DNA of 64,000 bases from Fulvivirga lutea (GCF_017068455.1 NZ_CP070608.1:1841488-1905487); one strand, 5' to 3'; shown: positions 26,683 through 36,358, counted from the stretch's first letter. Notes: a model not told the origin generated them from the letters alone. Made by a program: numbers and translations.

Positions 26683-28043
26683 ATCCACTCGTGAATACCG
26701 CTAGCTTACTTTCTAATTTTTATATTGCCTTTGATGCCGTGCTTGCCAACAAGGTAAGATCTATTTTAACGGCATTGGGAATAATTTTTGGTGTGGCAGC
26801 CGTAATTGCTATGTTGGCAATTGGTAATGGCGCTCAAAAGGAAATTCTAGAGCAAATAAAACTAGTAGGTGTAAATAACATAGTTATTACCCCGGTTATT
26901 GAACAATCTGAAGAAGAAGTGGATGCCAATTCTTCCCAAAAAGAGGATAAGAATTTTTCACCCGGCATTACCTTGTTAGATGCCAATAGCATCAAAGAAA
27001 TCATACCTGGCATCAGTAAAATTAGTCCTGAAGTTTTGCTGGAAACTTACATTATTAAAAATGGCATTAGGCGCACGGCTAAATTGGTGGGGGTTGAAAA
27101 TAACTACTTCGATATTTCAAATTTTGAGTTAGACGAAGGCAAATTTTTCAACGACAAACAGATAAACATGGGGGAAGCTGTTTGTGTGATTGGTCAGGGC
27201 ATTAAAACCAAATTTTTTAGTACCGAAAACCCTATTGGCAAAAGAATTAAGGTTGGTGCCCATTGGCTATTGATTGTTGGCGTTTTGAAAGAACGACTTA
27301 TCAGTGATAAGAGTATGGCGAACCTGGGCATCAGAAATTATAATATGGATGTATATGCCCCATTAAAAACGGTACTGATAAGGTATAAAAACAGAGCCTT
27401 GATTACTGAAACCCTAATAAAAAGGGCCTCAAATAATGATAATAACAATCAAAACGGTAATACCGAACAAGAGTCTCAAAAGGCCGTGAATTACCATCAG
27501 TTAGATCGGCTGGTAATTCAGGTTGAGGAAACGGAACAGATGTTGAGTATTTCTGAAATTATCTCTCGTTTATTGAAGAGACGACATTATCAAACCATTG
27601 ATTACGAAATATCAATACCCGAGTTATTGCTTAAGCAACAGCAACGCACTAAAAATATATTCAATTTTGTATTAGGAGCAATAGCCGGTATTTCATTGCT
27701 TGTAGGTGGTATTGGTATAATGAATATCATGCTAGCTTCTGTTTTGGAGCGAATTAAGGAAATTGGGCTAAGGCTTGCGATCGGTGCTCAAAAATTAGAT
27801 ATCATTTATCAATTTGTATTTGAGGCAGTGATGATTAGCGTTTCCGGTGGCATTATCGGAATTATCTTAGGTATTTCACTGGCTTATGCAGTATCAGCTG
27901 TGGCTGAAATTCCCACAATCGTTTCTTTTTCATCAATAGTATTATCGTTTGGTGTAGCTGCCACAGTAGGGTTAATTTTTGGAATAGCACCTGCCCGAAG
28001 AGCTGCACAACAAGACCCCATTTCATCATTACGTTATGAATAA
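26679..28043 (+). CDS. MacB-type (FtsX-like) ABC transporter permease without its own ATPase domain
   Basis: The 454 residues give the four-helix MacB permease: one N-terminal helix (about 28-50), a large periplasmic MacB core domain to about 320, then three C-terminal helices with GGIGIMNIMLASVLERIKEIGLR and the ending PARRAAQQDPISSLRYE. The ATP-binding half found in MacB is missing and no ATPase gene is adjacent, so it must borrow one from elsewhere. The start is TTG at 26679 inside the overlap with the adaptor stop (GTG at 26691 is the alternative). It overlaps tolC by 8 bp. Confidence 0.9.
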   Translation: MNPLVNTASLLSNFYIAFDAVLANKVRSILTALGIIFGVAAVIAMLAIGNGAQKEILEQIKLVGVNNIVITPVIEQSEEEVDANSSQKEDKNFSPGITLLDANSIKEIIPGISKISPEVLLETYIIKNGIRRTAKLVGVENNYFDISNFELDEGKFFNDKQINMGEAVCVIGQGIKTKFFSTENPIGKRIKVGAHWLLIVGVLKERLISDKSMANLGIRNYNMDVYAPLKTVLIRYKNRALITETLIKRASNNDNNNQNGNTEQESQKAVNYHQLDRLVIQVEETEQMLSISEIISRLLKRRHYQTIDYEISIPELLLKQQQRTKNIFNFVLGAIAGISLLVGGIGIMNIMLASVLERIKEIGLRLAIGAQKLDIIYQFVFEAVMISVSGGIIGIILGISLAYAVSAVAEIPTIVSFSSIVLSFGVAATVGLIFGIAPARRAAQQDPISSLRYE

Positions 28044-29502
28044 ATTTTCATATTTCATCTTATTTCTACTGCTCCTTTTTCAACTTGACGGATTGGCACA
28101 AAACAGACAATTCACCTTAGAAGAAGTAATTGACAGAGCTGTGAATCAATCACCAGCTGCGAAGCAGGCTGAAACGCGAAAGGAGAACAGGTACTGGCAG
28201 TACAGATTTTATAAATCCAACTACAACCCACAATTACGATTGAATGGTACTGCACCAGATTATAACAGGGATTTTTTTAGCAATAGGATTGACGATGGAA
28301 CTATCGTTTTTCAAAGTAGGGAGCAAGTAAGTTCATTTGCCAATTTAGGCATTGAGCAGCCCTTATTTTTTACCGGAGGTAATGTTTCGATCAACTCCAA
28401 CTTAAATTATTTTGATGACCTCGATCGTAATATATCACAATACAACACTACCTTATTTAATATACGATTGAATCAGCCCATCTTCGGTTTTAATTCGTTG
28501 AAATGGGACAAGCGAACCGAGCCACTGCGTTACGAAGAGTCAAAAAGGGAATTTGTTGAAGAAAGAGAGTCAATAGCCAGAACGGCTGTAGATCGATTTT
28601 TTTCATTTTTAGATGCGCAGATAAATCTACAAATCGCAGAATTTAACCTGGCTAATAACGATACTATTTATAAAATTGAAGAGGGCAGATATAATATTGG
28701 AACAACATCCAAAGACAAACTTTTACAAGTAGAACTTCAATTGCTCAGATCCAGGCAAGATGTTGCTCAGGCGCAATTAGATATGGAAACCGCCCGTTTG
28801 CAACTTCGTTCATTTACAGGACTAAATAATGAGGAATCAGATTTCATGCTTATCCTTCCTGAAGAGGTGCCACTTTTTAAGGTAAACTTCGATGATGCCT
28901 TAAATTATGCGCAAAAAAATCGTGCAGACTATATAGCTTTTGAACGTAGAAAAATTGAGGCTGAGCGCGAAGTGGCAGAAGCAAGGGCACAACGATTTCA
29001 AACAGATTTTACGGCAAGCTACGGATTGAATAACGCCAGTAGCGATGTGAATGATCTTTACACTGACCCAAATAATCAGCAACGATTTAATGTGAGCTTT
29101 AATATTCCGCTTATCGATTGGGGTAGAAATAAAGCACGTATGAAAACAGCACTAGCAAACCAGCAATTGAATGATTATGTGATTGCGCAAGATGAACAGA
29201 ATTTCGAGCAAGAAATTCTAACTAAGGTTCGCCAATTTGAGGTGTTGATGGTACAGTTAGAGATTACTAAAAAATCAGATGAAGTGGCCCAGGAAAGGTA
29301 TCAGGTAGCTCAAAATAGGTACTTGATTGGCAAAATAGATATCACCAACTTAAATATAGCGCTAACAGAAAAAGACAATGCAAAGAGAAGCTATGTGAAT
29401 GCCTTGCGTTCGTTCTGGACTGCCTATTACGATCTGCGCAGATTAACTTTATATGACTTCTACAATAATCAATTATTGTATAATGAAGATTTAGAGCAAT
29501 AA
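28036..29502 (+). CDS. TolC-family outer-membrane efflux protein
   Basis: The 488 residues have a signal peptide (MNKFSYFILFLLLLFQLDGLAQ) and two OEP repeats: RQFTLEEVIDRAVNQSPA at the mature N-terminus, helical arms with AEFNLANND and AQLDMETARLQL, and a second half with FNIPLIDWGRNKARM and ITNLNIALTEKDNAKRSYVNALRSFW. It forms the trimeric exit duct for the HlyD/MacB pair upstream, whose genes it overlaps. Length is typical (430-500). Confidence 0.93.
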   Translation: MNKFSYFILFLLLLFQLDGLAQNRQFTLEEVIDRAVNQSPAAKQAETRKENRYWQYRFYKSNYNPQLRLNGTAPDYNRDFFSNRIDDGTIVFQSREQVSSFANLGIEQPLFFTGGNVSINSNLNYFDDLDRNISQYNTTLFNIRLNQPIFGFNSLKWDKRTEPLRYEESKREFVEERESIARTAVDRFFSFLDAQINLQIAEFNLANNDTIYKIEEGRYNIGTTSKDKLLQVELQLLRSRQDVAQAQLDMETARLQLRSFTGLNNEESDFMLILPEEVPLFKVNFDDALNYAQKNRADYIAFERRKIEAEREVAEARAQRFQTDFTASYGLNNASSDVNDLYTDPNNQQRFNVSFNIPLIDWGRNKARMKTALANQQLNDYVIAQDEQNFEQEILTKVRQFEVLMVQLEITKKSDEVAQERYQVAQNRYLIGKIDITNLNIALTEKDNAKRSYVNALRSFWTAYYDLRRLTLYDFYNNQLLYNEDLEQ

Positions 29503-29530
29503 ACCCCATAAAAGTTTCCTATTTTTGAGT

Positions 29531-29932
29531 ATGCGCAGCATATTGACTTTCATTTTTTTCATATGCTTGACCTGTACAGCTCTATGTCAGGATAAACTGG
29601 TATTTGGTGATACACCTACCACTACTAAATCACCTAAGTACAAATCCAATCCTAAAGATCATAAAACCAAACATCCTATTTATTGGGTGAAGCAATCTTC
29701 CAAAGGCTTGTTGATTGGCAATCCGTGCATGGAAGAAATAACTCAGGAGATGGGCTTTGTATATTTAGTGCAGCCCAAAGGCCAGGCGTATAACGATAAT
29801 GGCTTTGAACGAAACCTGCATAACTTTTTCGCTAAATTGAGAATCACCTTAAAAAATGGCCCTTTCTGGAAGTTTAAACTTAAAAAATGGCGTAAACGCT
29901 GTAGGGCCGAAACGGGTGATTTTGTTGGCTAG
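29531..29932 (+). CDS. Small secreted basic protein, unknown function
   Basis: The ATG at 29531 gives 133 residues with a signal peptide (MRSILTFIFFICLTCTALCQ). An in-frame TTG two codons earlier is unnecessary. The mature part is basic and Lys/Arg-rich near the end (FKLKKWRKRCRAE) and holds the segment GNPCMEEITQEMGF. I recognise no family. It lies 28 bp after tolC and may be co-transcribed with the pump. Its stop codon shares CTAG with that of the convergent glycosylase gene. Confidence 0.65.
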   Translation: MRSILTFIFFICLTCTALCQDKLVFGDTPTTTKSPKYKSNPKDHKTKHPIYWVKQSSKGLLIGNPCMEEITQEMGFVYLVQPKGQAYNDNGFERNLHNFFAKLRITLKNGPFWKFKLKKWRKRCRAETGDFVG

Positions 29933-30498
29933 TTTAATACCAACTGGATATTTCTTTTAAGCTCAGGTAATAGCTCGATTTCAAACCAAGGATTTTTAGC
30001 TTTCCAAATATTATTTCGGGGAGATGGGTGAGGCAAAACGAAATAATTTGGTAAATATTCTTTGTATGATTTTACTGTTTCTGTTAATGTAGGTTTGTTT
30101 TTACCTTGTAAATAATGGCTTTGGGCATAAGAACCGATTAAGAGTATTAATTGAGGGCTCTTAAGTTCGGTGAGAATTTTGGAATGCCATTGAGGAGCGC
30201 ATTCTGGGCGAGGAGGCAAATCTCCGTTCTTGCCAGTGCCCGGATAGCAGAAACCCATGGGAACAATGGCAAAATTATCGGGATTATAAAATTGCTCTGA
30301 ATTTACACCAAGCCAACTCCTAAGGTTCTCGCCACTTTTATCATCCCAAGGGATACCACTTTCATGAACTTTACGACCTGGCGCTTGGCCAATGATAACA
30401 ATTTTACTTTTAGCATTGAAAGAAAAAACTGGCCTTACTCCATCAACCAAATATTGGCTGCATATAGTACAAGCTTTAATTTCTTCAATCAAAGACAT
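29929..30498 (-). CDS. Uracil-DNA glycosylase superfamily protein, possible 4Fe-4S type
   Basis: The 189 residues show UDG motifs GQAPGRK (37-43) and PHPSPRN (156-162), so a DNA base-excision role is expected. Four cysteines, C10-x2-C13, C84 and C100, have the spacing of the iron-sulfur ligands of family 4/5 UDGs, though the first motif has GQAPG rather than GEAPG. Sequence GIPWDDKSGENLRSWLG follows motif A as in those families. Substrate (uracil or another base) is not settled. It directly follows purB without a gap and is probably co-transcribed. Confidence 0.82.
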   Translation of the reverse strand: MSLIEEIKACTICSQYLVDGVRPVFSFNAKSKIVIIGQAPGRKVHESGIPWDDKSGENLRSWLGVNSEQFYNPDNFAIVPMGFCYPGTGKNGDLPPRPECAPQWHSKILTELKSPQLILLIGSYAQSHYLQGKNKPTLTETVKSYKEYLPNYFVLPHPSPRNNIWKAKNPWFEIELLPELKRNIQLVLN

Positions 30499-31842
30499 TT
30501 ACATTCCAGTATAATTAAATGGTGTAATCACCTTCAATTCCGATTTAATATCATCACTCACATTGAGTGTTTCTATAAACGAATGAATACTTTCTTTCGT
30601 AATCTTCTCGTTTTTACGAGTTAGTTCTTTCAAAGCTTCATAAGGTTTAGGGTACCCTTCTCTTCTGAGTATAGTTTGAATTGCCTCAGCAACTACCGCC
30701 CAATTTTCTTCCAGGTCAAAATCAATGGCTGCTTTGTTCAACTCGAGCTTATTTAATCCTTTTTTCAGAGATTCTAGGGCGATAACAGTGTGAGCCAAGG
30801 GTACACTTACATTCCTCAATACCGTAGAATCCGTTAGGTCTCTTTGAAGCCTTGAAATAGGTAATTTGGCACTTAAGTGTTCAAAAACTGCATTGGCTAT
30901 TCCTAGATTCCCTTCCGCGTTTTCAAAGTCTATTGGGTTCACTTTATGTGGCATAGCTGAAGACCCAACTTCACCGGCTTTTATCTTTTGCTTGAAGTAA
31001 TTTGAAGCAACATACTGCCATATATCTCTGCTCAAATCAATCAATATAGTATTGATGCGCTTTAGAGCATCAAAAAGAGCTGCTAAATTATCGTAATGTT
31101 CTATTTGAGTGGTCGGATGGCTTCGTTCTAATCCTAAATATTGTTTAACAAAATTATCACCAAAGTCTATCCAGTTGTTGTTTGGGTACGCCACATGATG
31201 CGCATTAAAGTTGCCAGTTGCACCACCGAATTTCGCTGAATAAGGTACCTGTGCTAATAAATTTAATTGCTTGCTAACTCGTTCACTAAAAACTTTAAAC
31301 TCCTTGCCCAAACGTGTTGGCGAGGCTGGTTGCCCATGTGTTTTTGCCAGCATTGAAATATCTCTCCAATCATCAGCAAACTGATTAATTAAATTATTAA
31401 CCTCATGTATCAATGGTAATACTACGGTGGTAATAGACTCTTTTAATGAAAGAGGAATGGATGTATTATTGATATCCTGTGAGGTTAACCCGAAGTGTAT
31501 AAATTCTTTCTGTTCCGATAACCCTAATTCATCAAATTTTTCTTTTATCAGGTATTCAACTGCTTTTACATCATGGTTAGTAACCTTCTCTATTTCTTTT
31601 ATTTTCAACGCATCGCTTTCAGAAAAATCCTGATAAATCTTTCTTAGTTGAGGAAAAATCGCTGAATCAACGCTCTTAAGTTGCGGTAAATCATACTCGC
31701 ATAAAGCAATAAAATATTCAATCTCTACCTGAACTCTATATTTAATTAAGCCGAACTCACTTAAATATGTAGCGAGAGGGTGAGTTACTCTTCTATAACG
31801 ACCGTCAATAGGAGATAAGGCTGTTAAATTATTCAAGTCCAT
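30499..31842 (-). CDS. purB: Adenylosuccinate lyase
   Basis: PurB cleaves SAICAR and adenylosuccinate in purine synthesis. The 447 residues start with LTALSPIDGRYRRVT, contain THGQPASPTRLGKE and the lyase signature GSSAMPHKVNPIDFENAEGN, whose first serines include the catalytic one. Length and the SPIDGRY start match the longer E. coli-type PurB. It lies behind a TATTTTTG promoter element and has the UDG gene immediately downstream. Confidence 0.97.
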   Translation of the reverse strand: MDLNNLTALSPIDGRYRRVTHPLATYLSEFGLIKYRVQVEIEYFIALCEYDLPQLKSVDSAIFPQLRKIYQDFSESDALKIKEIEKVTNHDVKAVEYLIKEKFDELGLSEQKEFIHFGLTSQDINNTSIPLSLKESITTVVLPLIHEVNNLINQFADDWRDISMLAKTHGQPASPTRLGKEFKVFSERVSKQLNLLAQVPYSAKFGGATGNFNAHHVAYPNNNWIDFGDNFVKQYLGLERSHPTTQIEHYDNLAALFDALKRINTILIDLSRDIWQYVASNYFKQKIKAGEVGSSAMPHKVNPIDFENAEGNLGIANAVFEHLSAKLPISRLQRDLTDSTVLRNVSVPLAHTVIALESLKKGLNKLELNKAAIDFDLEENWAVVAEAIQTILRREGYPKPYEALKELTRKNEKITKESIHSFIETLNVSDDIKSELKVITPFNYTGM

Positions 31843-31866
31843 AAGGTGTATTGATTAATGAAGGCG

Positions 31867-31874
31867 CAAAAATA
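31867..31874 (-). promoter_or_regulatory. -7 promoter element of purB
   Basis: The minus strand reads TATTTTTG (TAnnTTTG), ending 24 bp before the purB ATG. A TTTG at 31898-31901 with 23-bp spacing could be the -33 element. Confidence 0.5.
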
Positions 31875-31991
31875 GATAAATATGCCTTTGTGTCTAACAA
31901 AAAGCCAAGGCAATGTTGTTATCAAATAGTAAGTTGTAAGTAAGGATTTGTAAAAACTATCTATTGGTTCAGCGAATAGAACAATACTTGC

Positions 31992-31999
31992 TAAATTTG
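31992..31999 (+). promoter_or_regulatory. -7 promoter element of the 2Fe-2S oxidoreductase gene
   Basis: TAAATTTG matches TAnnTTTG exactly, 34 bp before the ATG at 32034. TTG at 31964 with about 25-bp spacing is a possible -33. Confidence 0.5.
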
Positions 32000-32033
32000 C
32001 ACCTTCAAAATTGATACAAGAAAATTATAAGAT

Positions 32034-33158
32034 ATGGCATTCAGCATTTTTAAAAAGAACAAGGATACTAATGATAAACCATCATCAGGTGGCAGCAGAT
32101 ATCATGATTTAACGATCAAGAATATCATTCAAGAAACGAAAGATGCAATTACGATTGTATTTAATCAGCCTGAAGATAAAATCAGCTATAAATCTGGTCA
32201 GTTTTTAACCTTAATTACTGAAATAGATGGTAAGGAAGTGCGAAGAGCATACTCTTTATGCAGCTCACCATTTATTGATGAAGATTTAGCTGTAACAGTA
32301 AAGAGGGTAGATGGTGGTTTAATGTCTAATTGGTTGCCGGATAACCTGGATGCAGGTGATACGCTGAAAGTGATGGAGCCAATGGGTGTATTTACAACGG
32401 AATACGACTCTACTAATAAAAGGCATGTGATCATGTTTGCTGGTGGCAGTGGTATTACTCCCATGATGTCTATTATCAAGTCTACATTAAATCAGGAACC
32501 GGATAGCGTTTGTTCATTAATATACTGTAACAGAGATATCGATAGCATTATTTTCAGAGAAGAGTTTGATAAAATGCAAACCAACTTTGAAGGTAGGCTC
32601 CATGTTATTCATGTGTTAGATGATGCTCCTATGAACTGGCAAGGTCATAGTGGGTTATTGAACCACGATATGTTGGTGAAGATATTTGAGCGTATTCCTA
32701 ATTGGGGATTGGACAAAACCACTTATTTAATGTGTGGACCTGAGGGGATGATGAAGAATGTTGAAAACTTGTTAGAAGAGCAGAAAATCCCTAAAGACCG
32801 TGTTTTCAAAGAAAGCTTTGTAACTGGTACAATCGATAAAGCGGAAAAAGCTGCAGCCAAAGAAACTAGTGAAGGTGAGAATGTAGCGCGCGAAGTAACT
32901 GTTATTTATGATGGTGAAGAGCATAAGTTTACTGTAGAACCTGGAGTTCCTATCCTAGAAACAGCATTGGATTTGGGAATAGATTTACCTTATTCTTGCC
33001 AGAGTGGTTTGTGTACTGCTTGTAGAGGTAAATGCTTATCAGGTAAAGTAAAGCTCGATGAAGAAGAGGGGCTATCTGAATCTGAATTAGAGGAAGGATT
33101 TGTACTTACGTGCGTAGGTCACCCTCTAACGGATGACGTGGTGATTGAGATTGGATAA
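32034..33158 (+). CDS. Ferredoxin--NAD(P)H reductase-like flavoprotein with C-terminal 2Fe-2S domain (PaaE-like)
   Basis: The 374 residues are an FNR-type FAD domain (RAYSLCSSP at 71-79), an NAD(P)-binding domain (FAGGSGITPMMSI at 135-147, YLMCGPEGMM) and a plant-type ferredoxin with ligands C322, C327, C330 and C360; C334 is an extra cysteine. This matches the reductase component of phenylacetyl-CoA epoxidase and related ring or alkane oxygenases. The N-terminus has about 20 extra Lys/Ser-rich residues. No oxygenase gene is nearby, so the electron acceptor is unknown. It is 29 bp upstream of the M3 peptidase. Confidence 0.9.
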   Translation: MAFSIFKKNKDTNDKPSSGGSRYHDLTIKNIIQETKDAITIVFNQPEDKISYKSGQFLTLITEIDGKEVRRAYSLCSSPFIDEDLAVTVKRVDGGLMSNWLPDNLDAGDTLKVMEPMGVFTTEYDSTNKRHVIMFAGGSGITPMMSIIKSTLNQEPDSVCSLIYCNRDIDSIIFREEFDKMQTNFEGRLHVIHVLDDAPMNWQGHSGLLNHDMLVKIFERIPNWGLDKTTYLMCGPEGMMKNVENLLEEQKIPKDRVFKESFVTGTIDKAEKAAAKETSEGENVAREVTVIYDGEEHKFTVEPGVPILETALDLGIDLPYSCQSGLCTACRGKCLSGKVKLDEEEGLSESELEEGFVLTCVGHPLTDDVVIEIG

Positions 33159-33187
33159 TTTTTTTTGAATTAAGAACAGCATTATAC

Positions 33188-34912
33188 ATGATAGATAAAG
33201 TAGAGATTCCGTCAAGACCGGAGAGAAAGTTTGTGCCTGAAGATTTTAAGGTGAAGGATTGGGAAGGATTAAAATCATTTTTTGAAGACCTTGAAAAGAG
33301 AGAAATAAACTCGTTATCAGATTTACGAAAGTGGTTTAAAGATAGAAGCGAGATTGAATCTATTTTGTCAGAAGATGCCGGTTGGAGATATATTAACATG
33401 ACTCGTTATACAGATAATGAGGAGTACACGAAGGCCTACCAGTATTTTGTTCAGGAAATACAGCCGAAGATAGCTCCAATATCTGATCGTTTGAATAAAA
33501 AGGCTGTGTCGTCCGATTTTTTGAAAGACTTAGAAAAAGAATCAGGTTTCGATATCATGATTCGTGAAATGCGAAAAGATATTGAGATATTTCGTGAAGA
33601 GAATATTCCATTAAATACCGAGATTCAAACTGAAACTCAGAAATACGGGCAGCTGAGTGGTGCAATGACAGTTGAGTTGGATGGTAAAGAATTAACTCTT
33701 CAGCAAGCGGCAGTAAAACTTCAGTCGACAGACAGAAAAGAGCGTGAGGAGGTCTATCATAAAATAGCAGATAGAAGATTAGCTGATAAAGAGAAGTTCG
33801 ATGAACTGTATACGAAGTTGATTAACTTTAGAGATAAGGTGGCCAAGAACACAAATTTTGATAATTATAGAGATTACATGTTCAAGGCTATGGGCCGTTT
33901 TGATTACACTCCGCAGGACTGCTTTGATTTTCATGCCTCCGTGAAGGAAGAGGTAGTGCCTATGCTGAATGAACTGGCCACTGAAAGAAAAAAACAGTTG
34001 GGTGTAGATTCACTAAGACCATGGGATAAGGCAGTAGATCCACAAAACAAAGAAGCATTAAAGCCATTTGATGGCGGAGCAGACCTCACCAAAAAGACTA
34101 TTGAATGCTTTAAGCGTTTAGATCCTTATTTAGGTCAGTGCTTGTCTATAATGAATGAGATGGGGCATTTGGATTTAGAATCCCGCAAAGGCAAAGCACC
34201 TGGTGGCTACAACTATCCACTTTCAGAAATTGGTGTCCCATTTATTTTTATGAATGCCACTTCTACTTTGCGTGATATGATTACCATTTTACATGAAGGT
34301 GGTCATGCAGTGCATTCTTTCCTTACCAGAGATCTAGAATTAAGCGATTTTAAACATACACCATCCGAAGTTGCTGAACTTGCATCTATGAGCATGGAGT
34401 TAATATCGATGGATCATTGGAATCTGTTTTTTGACAATGATGAAGATATGAAAAGAGCAAAGCAGGAACATTTAGAGCAAATTATTGAAACACTACCCTG
34501 GGTAGCAACCATTGATAAATTCCAGCACTGGATTTATGAAAATGCAGATCATACATTAGAAGAGCGCCATGCCGCCTGGTTAGAAATATTTGAGAATTTC
34601 TATGATGATGTTACCGATTGGTCTGGGTTAGAAGAGAATAAAAAATATTTGTGGCAAAAGCAGTTACACCTCTATGAGGTGCCATTCTATTATATAGAAT
34701 ACGGCATGGCTCAGTTGGGTGCGGTAGCAGTTTGGAAGAACTATAAAGAAGATCCTAAGAAAGGGTTGGAAGGTTACATGAATGCTTTGAAATTAGGTTA
34801 TACTAAGTCCATACCCGAAGTATACGAGGCAGCCAATATTAAATTCGATTTCAGTAAAAAGTATATCAAAGAATTGATGGAGTTTGTGAAAGAAGAGCTT
34901 GAGAAGCTGTAA
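33188..34912 (+). CDS. pepF: M3-family oligoendopeptidase F-like metallopeptidase
   Basis: The 574 residues have the M3 zinc site LHEGGHAVHSF (H369-E370-G-G-H373) with the downstream glutamate in SEVAELASMSME (about 397), and the helical cap typical of thimet/PepF enzymes. It lacks a signal peptide, so it should cleave short peptides in the cytosol. Length fits the M3 Bacteroidota subgroup (about 570). A strong bidirectional terminator separates it from creD. Confidence 0.93.
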   Translation: MIDKVEIPSRPERKFVPEDFKVKDWEGLKSFFEDLEKREINSLSDLRKWFKDRSEIESILSEDAGWRYINMTRYTDNEEYTKAYQYFVQEIQPKIAPISDRLNKKAVSSDFLKDLEKESGFDIMIREMRKDIEIFREENIPLNTEIQTETQKYGQLSGAMTVELDGKELTLQQAAVKLQSTDRKEREEVYHKIADRRLADKEKFDELYTKLINFRDKVAKNTNFDNYRDYMFKAMGRFDYTPQDCFDFHASVKEEVVPMLNELATERKKQLGVDSLRPWDKAVDPQNKEALKPFDGGADLTKKTIECFKRLDPYLGQCLSIMNEMGHLDLESRKGKAPGGYNYPLSEIGVPFIFMNATSTLRDMITILHEGGHAVHSFLTRDLELSDFKHTPSEVAELASMSMELISMDHWNLFFDNDEDMKRAKQEHLEQIIETLPWVATIDKFQHWIYENADHTLEERHAAWLEIFENFYDDVTDWSGLEENKKYLWQKQLHLYEVPFYYIEYGMAQLGAVAVWKNYKEDPKKGLEGYMNALKLGYTKSIPEVYEAANIKFDFSKKYIKELMEFVKEELEKL

Positions 34913-34925
34913 GATTTAGTTTAAG

Positions 34926-34961
34926 AAAAGAAAAGCCCTGATCAATCAGGGCTTTTCTTTT
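34926..34961. terminator. Bidirectional terminator between pepF and creD
   Basis: A 17-bp perfect inverted repeat (core AAAAGCCCTGAT / ATCAGGGCTTTT) with a CA centre is flanked by A-rich and T-rich tails, so it can terminate transcripts from both convergent genes. Confidence 0.9.
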
Positions 34962-34965
34962 ACTA

Positions 34966-36306
34966 TTACTTCGTCTCCAAATTCAACTTATACCAATTAA
35001 TATTTCTGGTAAAATACATTGTTACGCTTAATATTATAGCCAAACCTATGCTGCCCATCAGCAATGCATAATCAGCCAATTGTAACGTCACGAATAAGAA
35101 CCCATAAATACCTGATAGGGTTGCTACAAGAAGTAATGATAGCCTGCGTACTTGAAAAACACTAAATGAATAAAGTGTGATCATTCCAATAATACCAACG
35201 GCTGAAATTCCATAGGCAATATTAAAATTGGAGTGTTCTGAAATAGAAACCAATAATGTATAGAATAAACAAAGGGCTAAACCTACAAGCGCATATTGGA
35301 ATGGGTGAATTTTCTTTTTGTTGATAATTTCTACTAGAAAAAAGATTAGAAACGTCAATGCAATTGTCATGGCAGCATATTTGGCAGATCGATATGATTT
35401 CTGATAATCATCTAATGGTAAAATTAAATCTACACCAAACGCTGACGCCTCAATTGATTTAGAATAACCCGGCCCTACCCAACTCTGTGCGAAGTTTCTA
35501 TTAAGCTGCAAAACAGACCATGAAGCGGTGAATCCATTGTCATCAATAGTTCTATCATCAGGTAAATAATTACCTTTAAATGATGGCGATTGCCAGGGTG
35601 AATTTATAGTGACACTAGTGGTATTGCCTAATGGAGTAAAAGATAAATTCTTACTTCCTTGTAGGTCTATTTTAAAGTTGAAATTGAAATTATCATTTAG
35701 CGAATCTTTCAGATCAGGTAAATTCAATGTTATGCCTGAATAGACTAAGTCTGATATCCTTGATCCTGGCTGCACTTTTAGCTCTTTGTCGTTCCAATTA
35801 AACTTTAGGTTATTTTTAATACCTCTTAAGTCGGAAATGCCTATAGTTAAAAATGCCTTATTATAGTGAATATCTTTGAGGTCTTCCAGATCAGGCTGAG
35901 TGGTAATTTTAAAATCGCCAGAGACTGATATGTTGGATTTGTAAACCACTACCTCATATATGCCGCGTTTAAGTATTTCAGGATTAACTTCCCCATTAAT
36001 TTTCAAACCTTCTGGCAGAATATGCCAATTCTTAGTAACGGTCGTTGTTTTATCGCCATTCTCATATTCATAAGTAACAGGAATAGTGAGAATGGGGCCG
36101 TTAATTAATTGATTTTCAGCCCATTTTGATGAGACTTCTTCAATAACGGACTTACTAAGTTGCTCCCTTTCTGAAATGATGGACTGAATCATTGAGGCTG
36201 GTATCAGCAAGAGCAGCATCAAAATTGTGACTGTGATAAGCTTAAGTGTAACAGATGTTTTAATCATGTTATTTACTTTTTCAATTGGGTTTCTGTCTGT
36301 ATTCAT
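34966..36306 (-). CDS. creD: CreD family inner-membrane protein
   Basis: The 446 residues show the CreD pattern: one N-terminal helix (about 20-42), SEREQLSKSVIEEVSSKW, a periplasmic domain of about 240 residues (including KTTTVTKNWHILPEGLKINGEV), then five or more C-terminal membrane helices from about 300 with HPFQYALVGLALCLFYTLLVSISEH. In Enterobacteria CreD is induced by CreBC and affects envelope stress and colicin tolerance. No creBC is here. Instead the promoter carries the same palindrome found before the adjacent winged-helix operon, so that small regulator probably controls it. Confidence 0.92.
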   Translation of the reverse strand: MNTDRNPIEKVNNMIKTSVTLKLITVTILMLLLLIPASMIQSIISEREQLSKSVIEEVSSKWAENQLINGPILTIPVTYEYENGDKTTTVTKNWHILPEGLKINGEVNPEILKRGIYEVVVYKSNISVSGDFKITTQPDLEDLKDIHYNKAFLTIGISDLRGIKNNLKFNWNDKELKVQPGSRISDLVYSGITLNLPDLKDSLNDNFNFNFKIDLQGSKNLSFTPLGNTTSVTINSPWQSPSFKGNYLPDDRTIDDNGFTASWSVLQLNRNFAQSWVGPGYSKSIEASAFGVDLILPLDDYQKSYRSAKYAAMTIALTFLIFFLVEIINKKKIHPFQYALVGLALCLFYTLLVSISEHSNFNIAYGISAVGIIGMITLYSFSVFQVRRLSLLLVATLSGIYGFLFVTLQLADYALLMGSIGLAIILSVTMYFTRNINWYKLNLETK

Positions 36307-36319
36307 AATTTATTTGATT

Positions 36320-36345
36320 TAAAAGTACTTTGAAATACAAAGTAA
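36320..36345. promoter_or_regulatory. Operator copy 1, in front of creD
   Basis: A 26-bp block identical to 37262-37287 contains the perfect palindrome TACTTTG-AAATA-CAAAGTA (36326-36344). It lies between the creD start (36306) and the end of the winged-helix regulator gene (36359). Exact duplication in the two promoter regions of one gene group marks it as the likely binding site of that regulator. Confidence 0.75.
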
Positions 36346-36358
36346 TGAGATAAATTTT

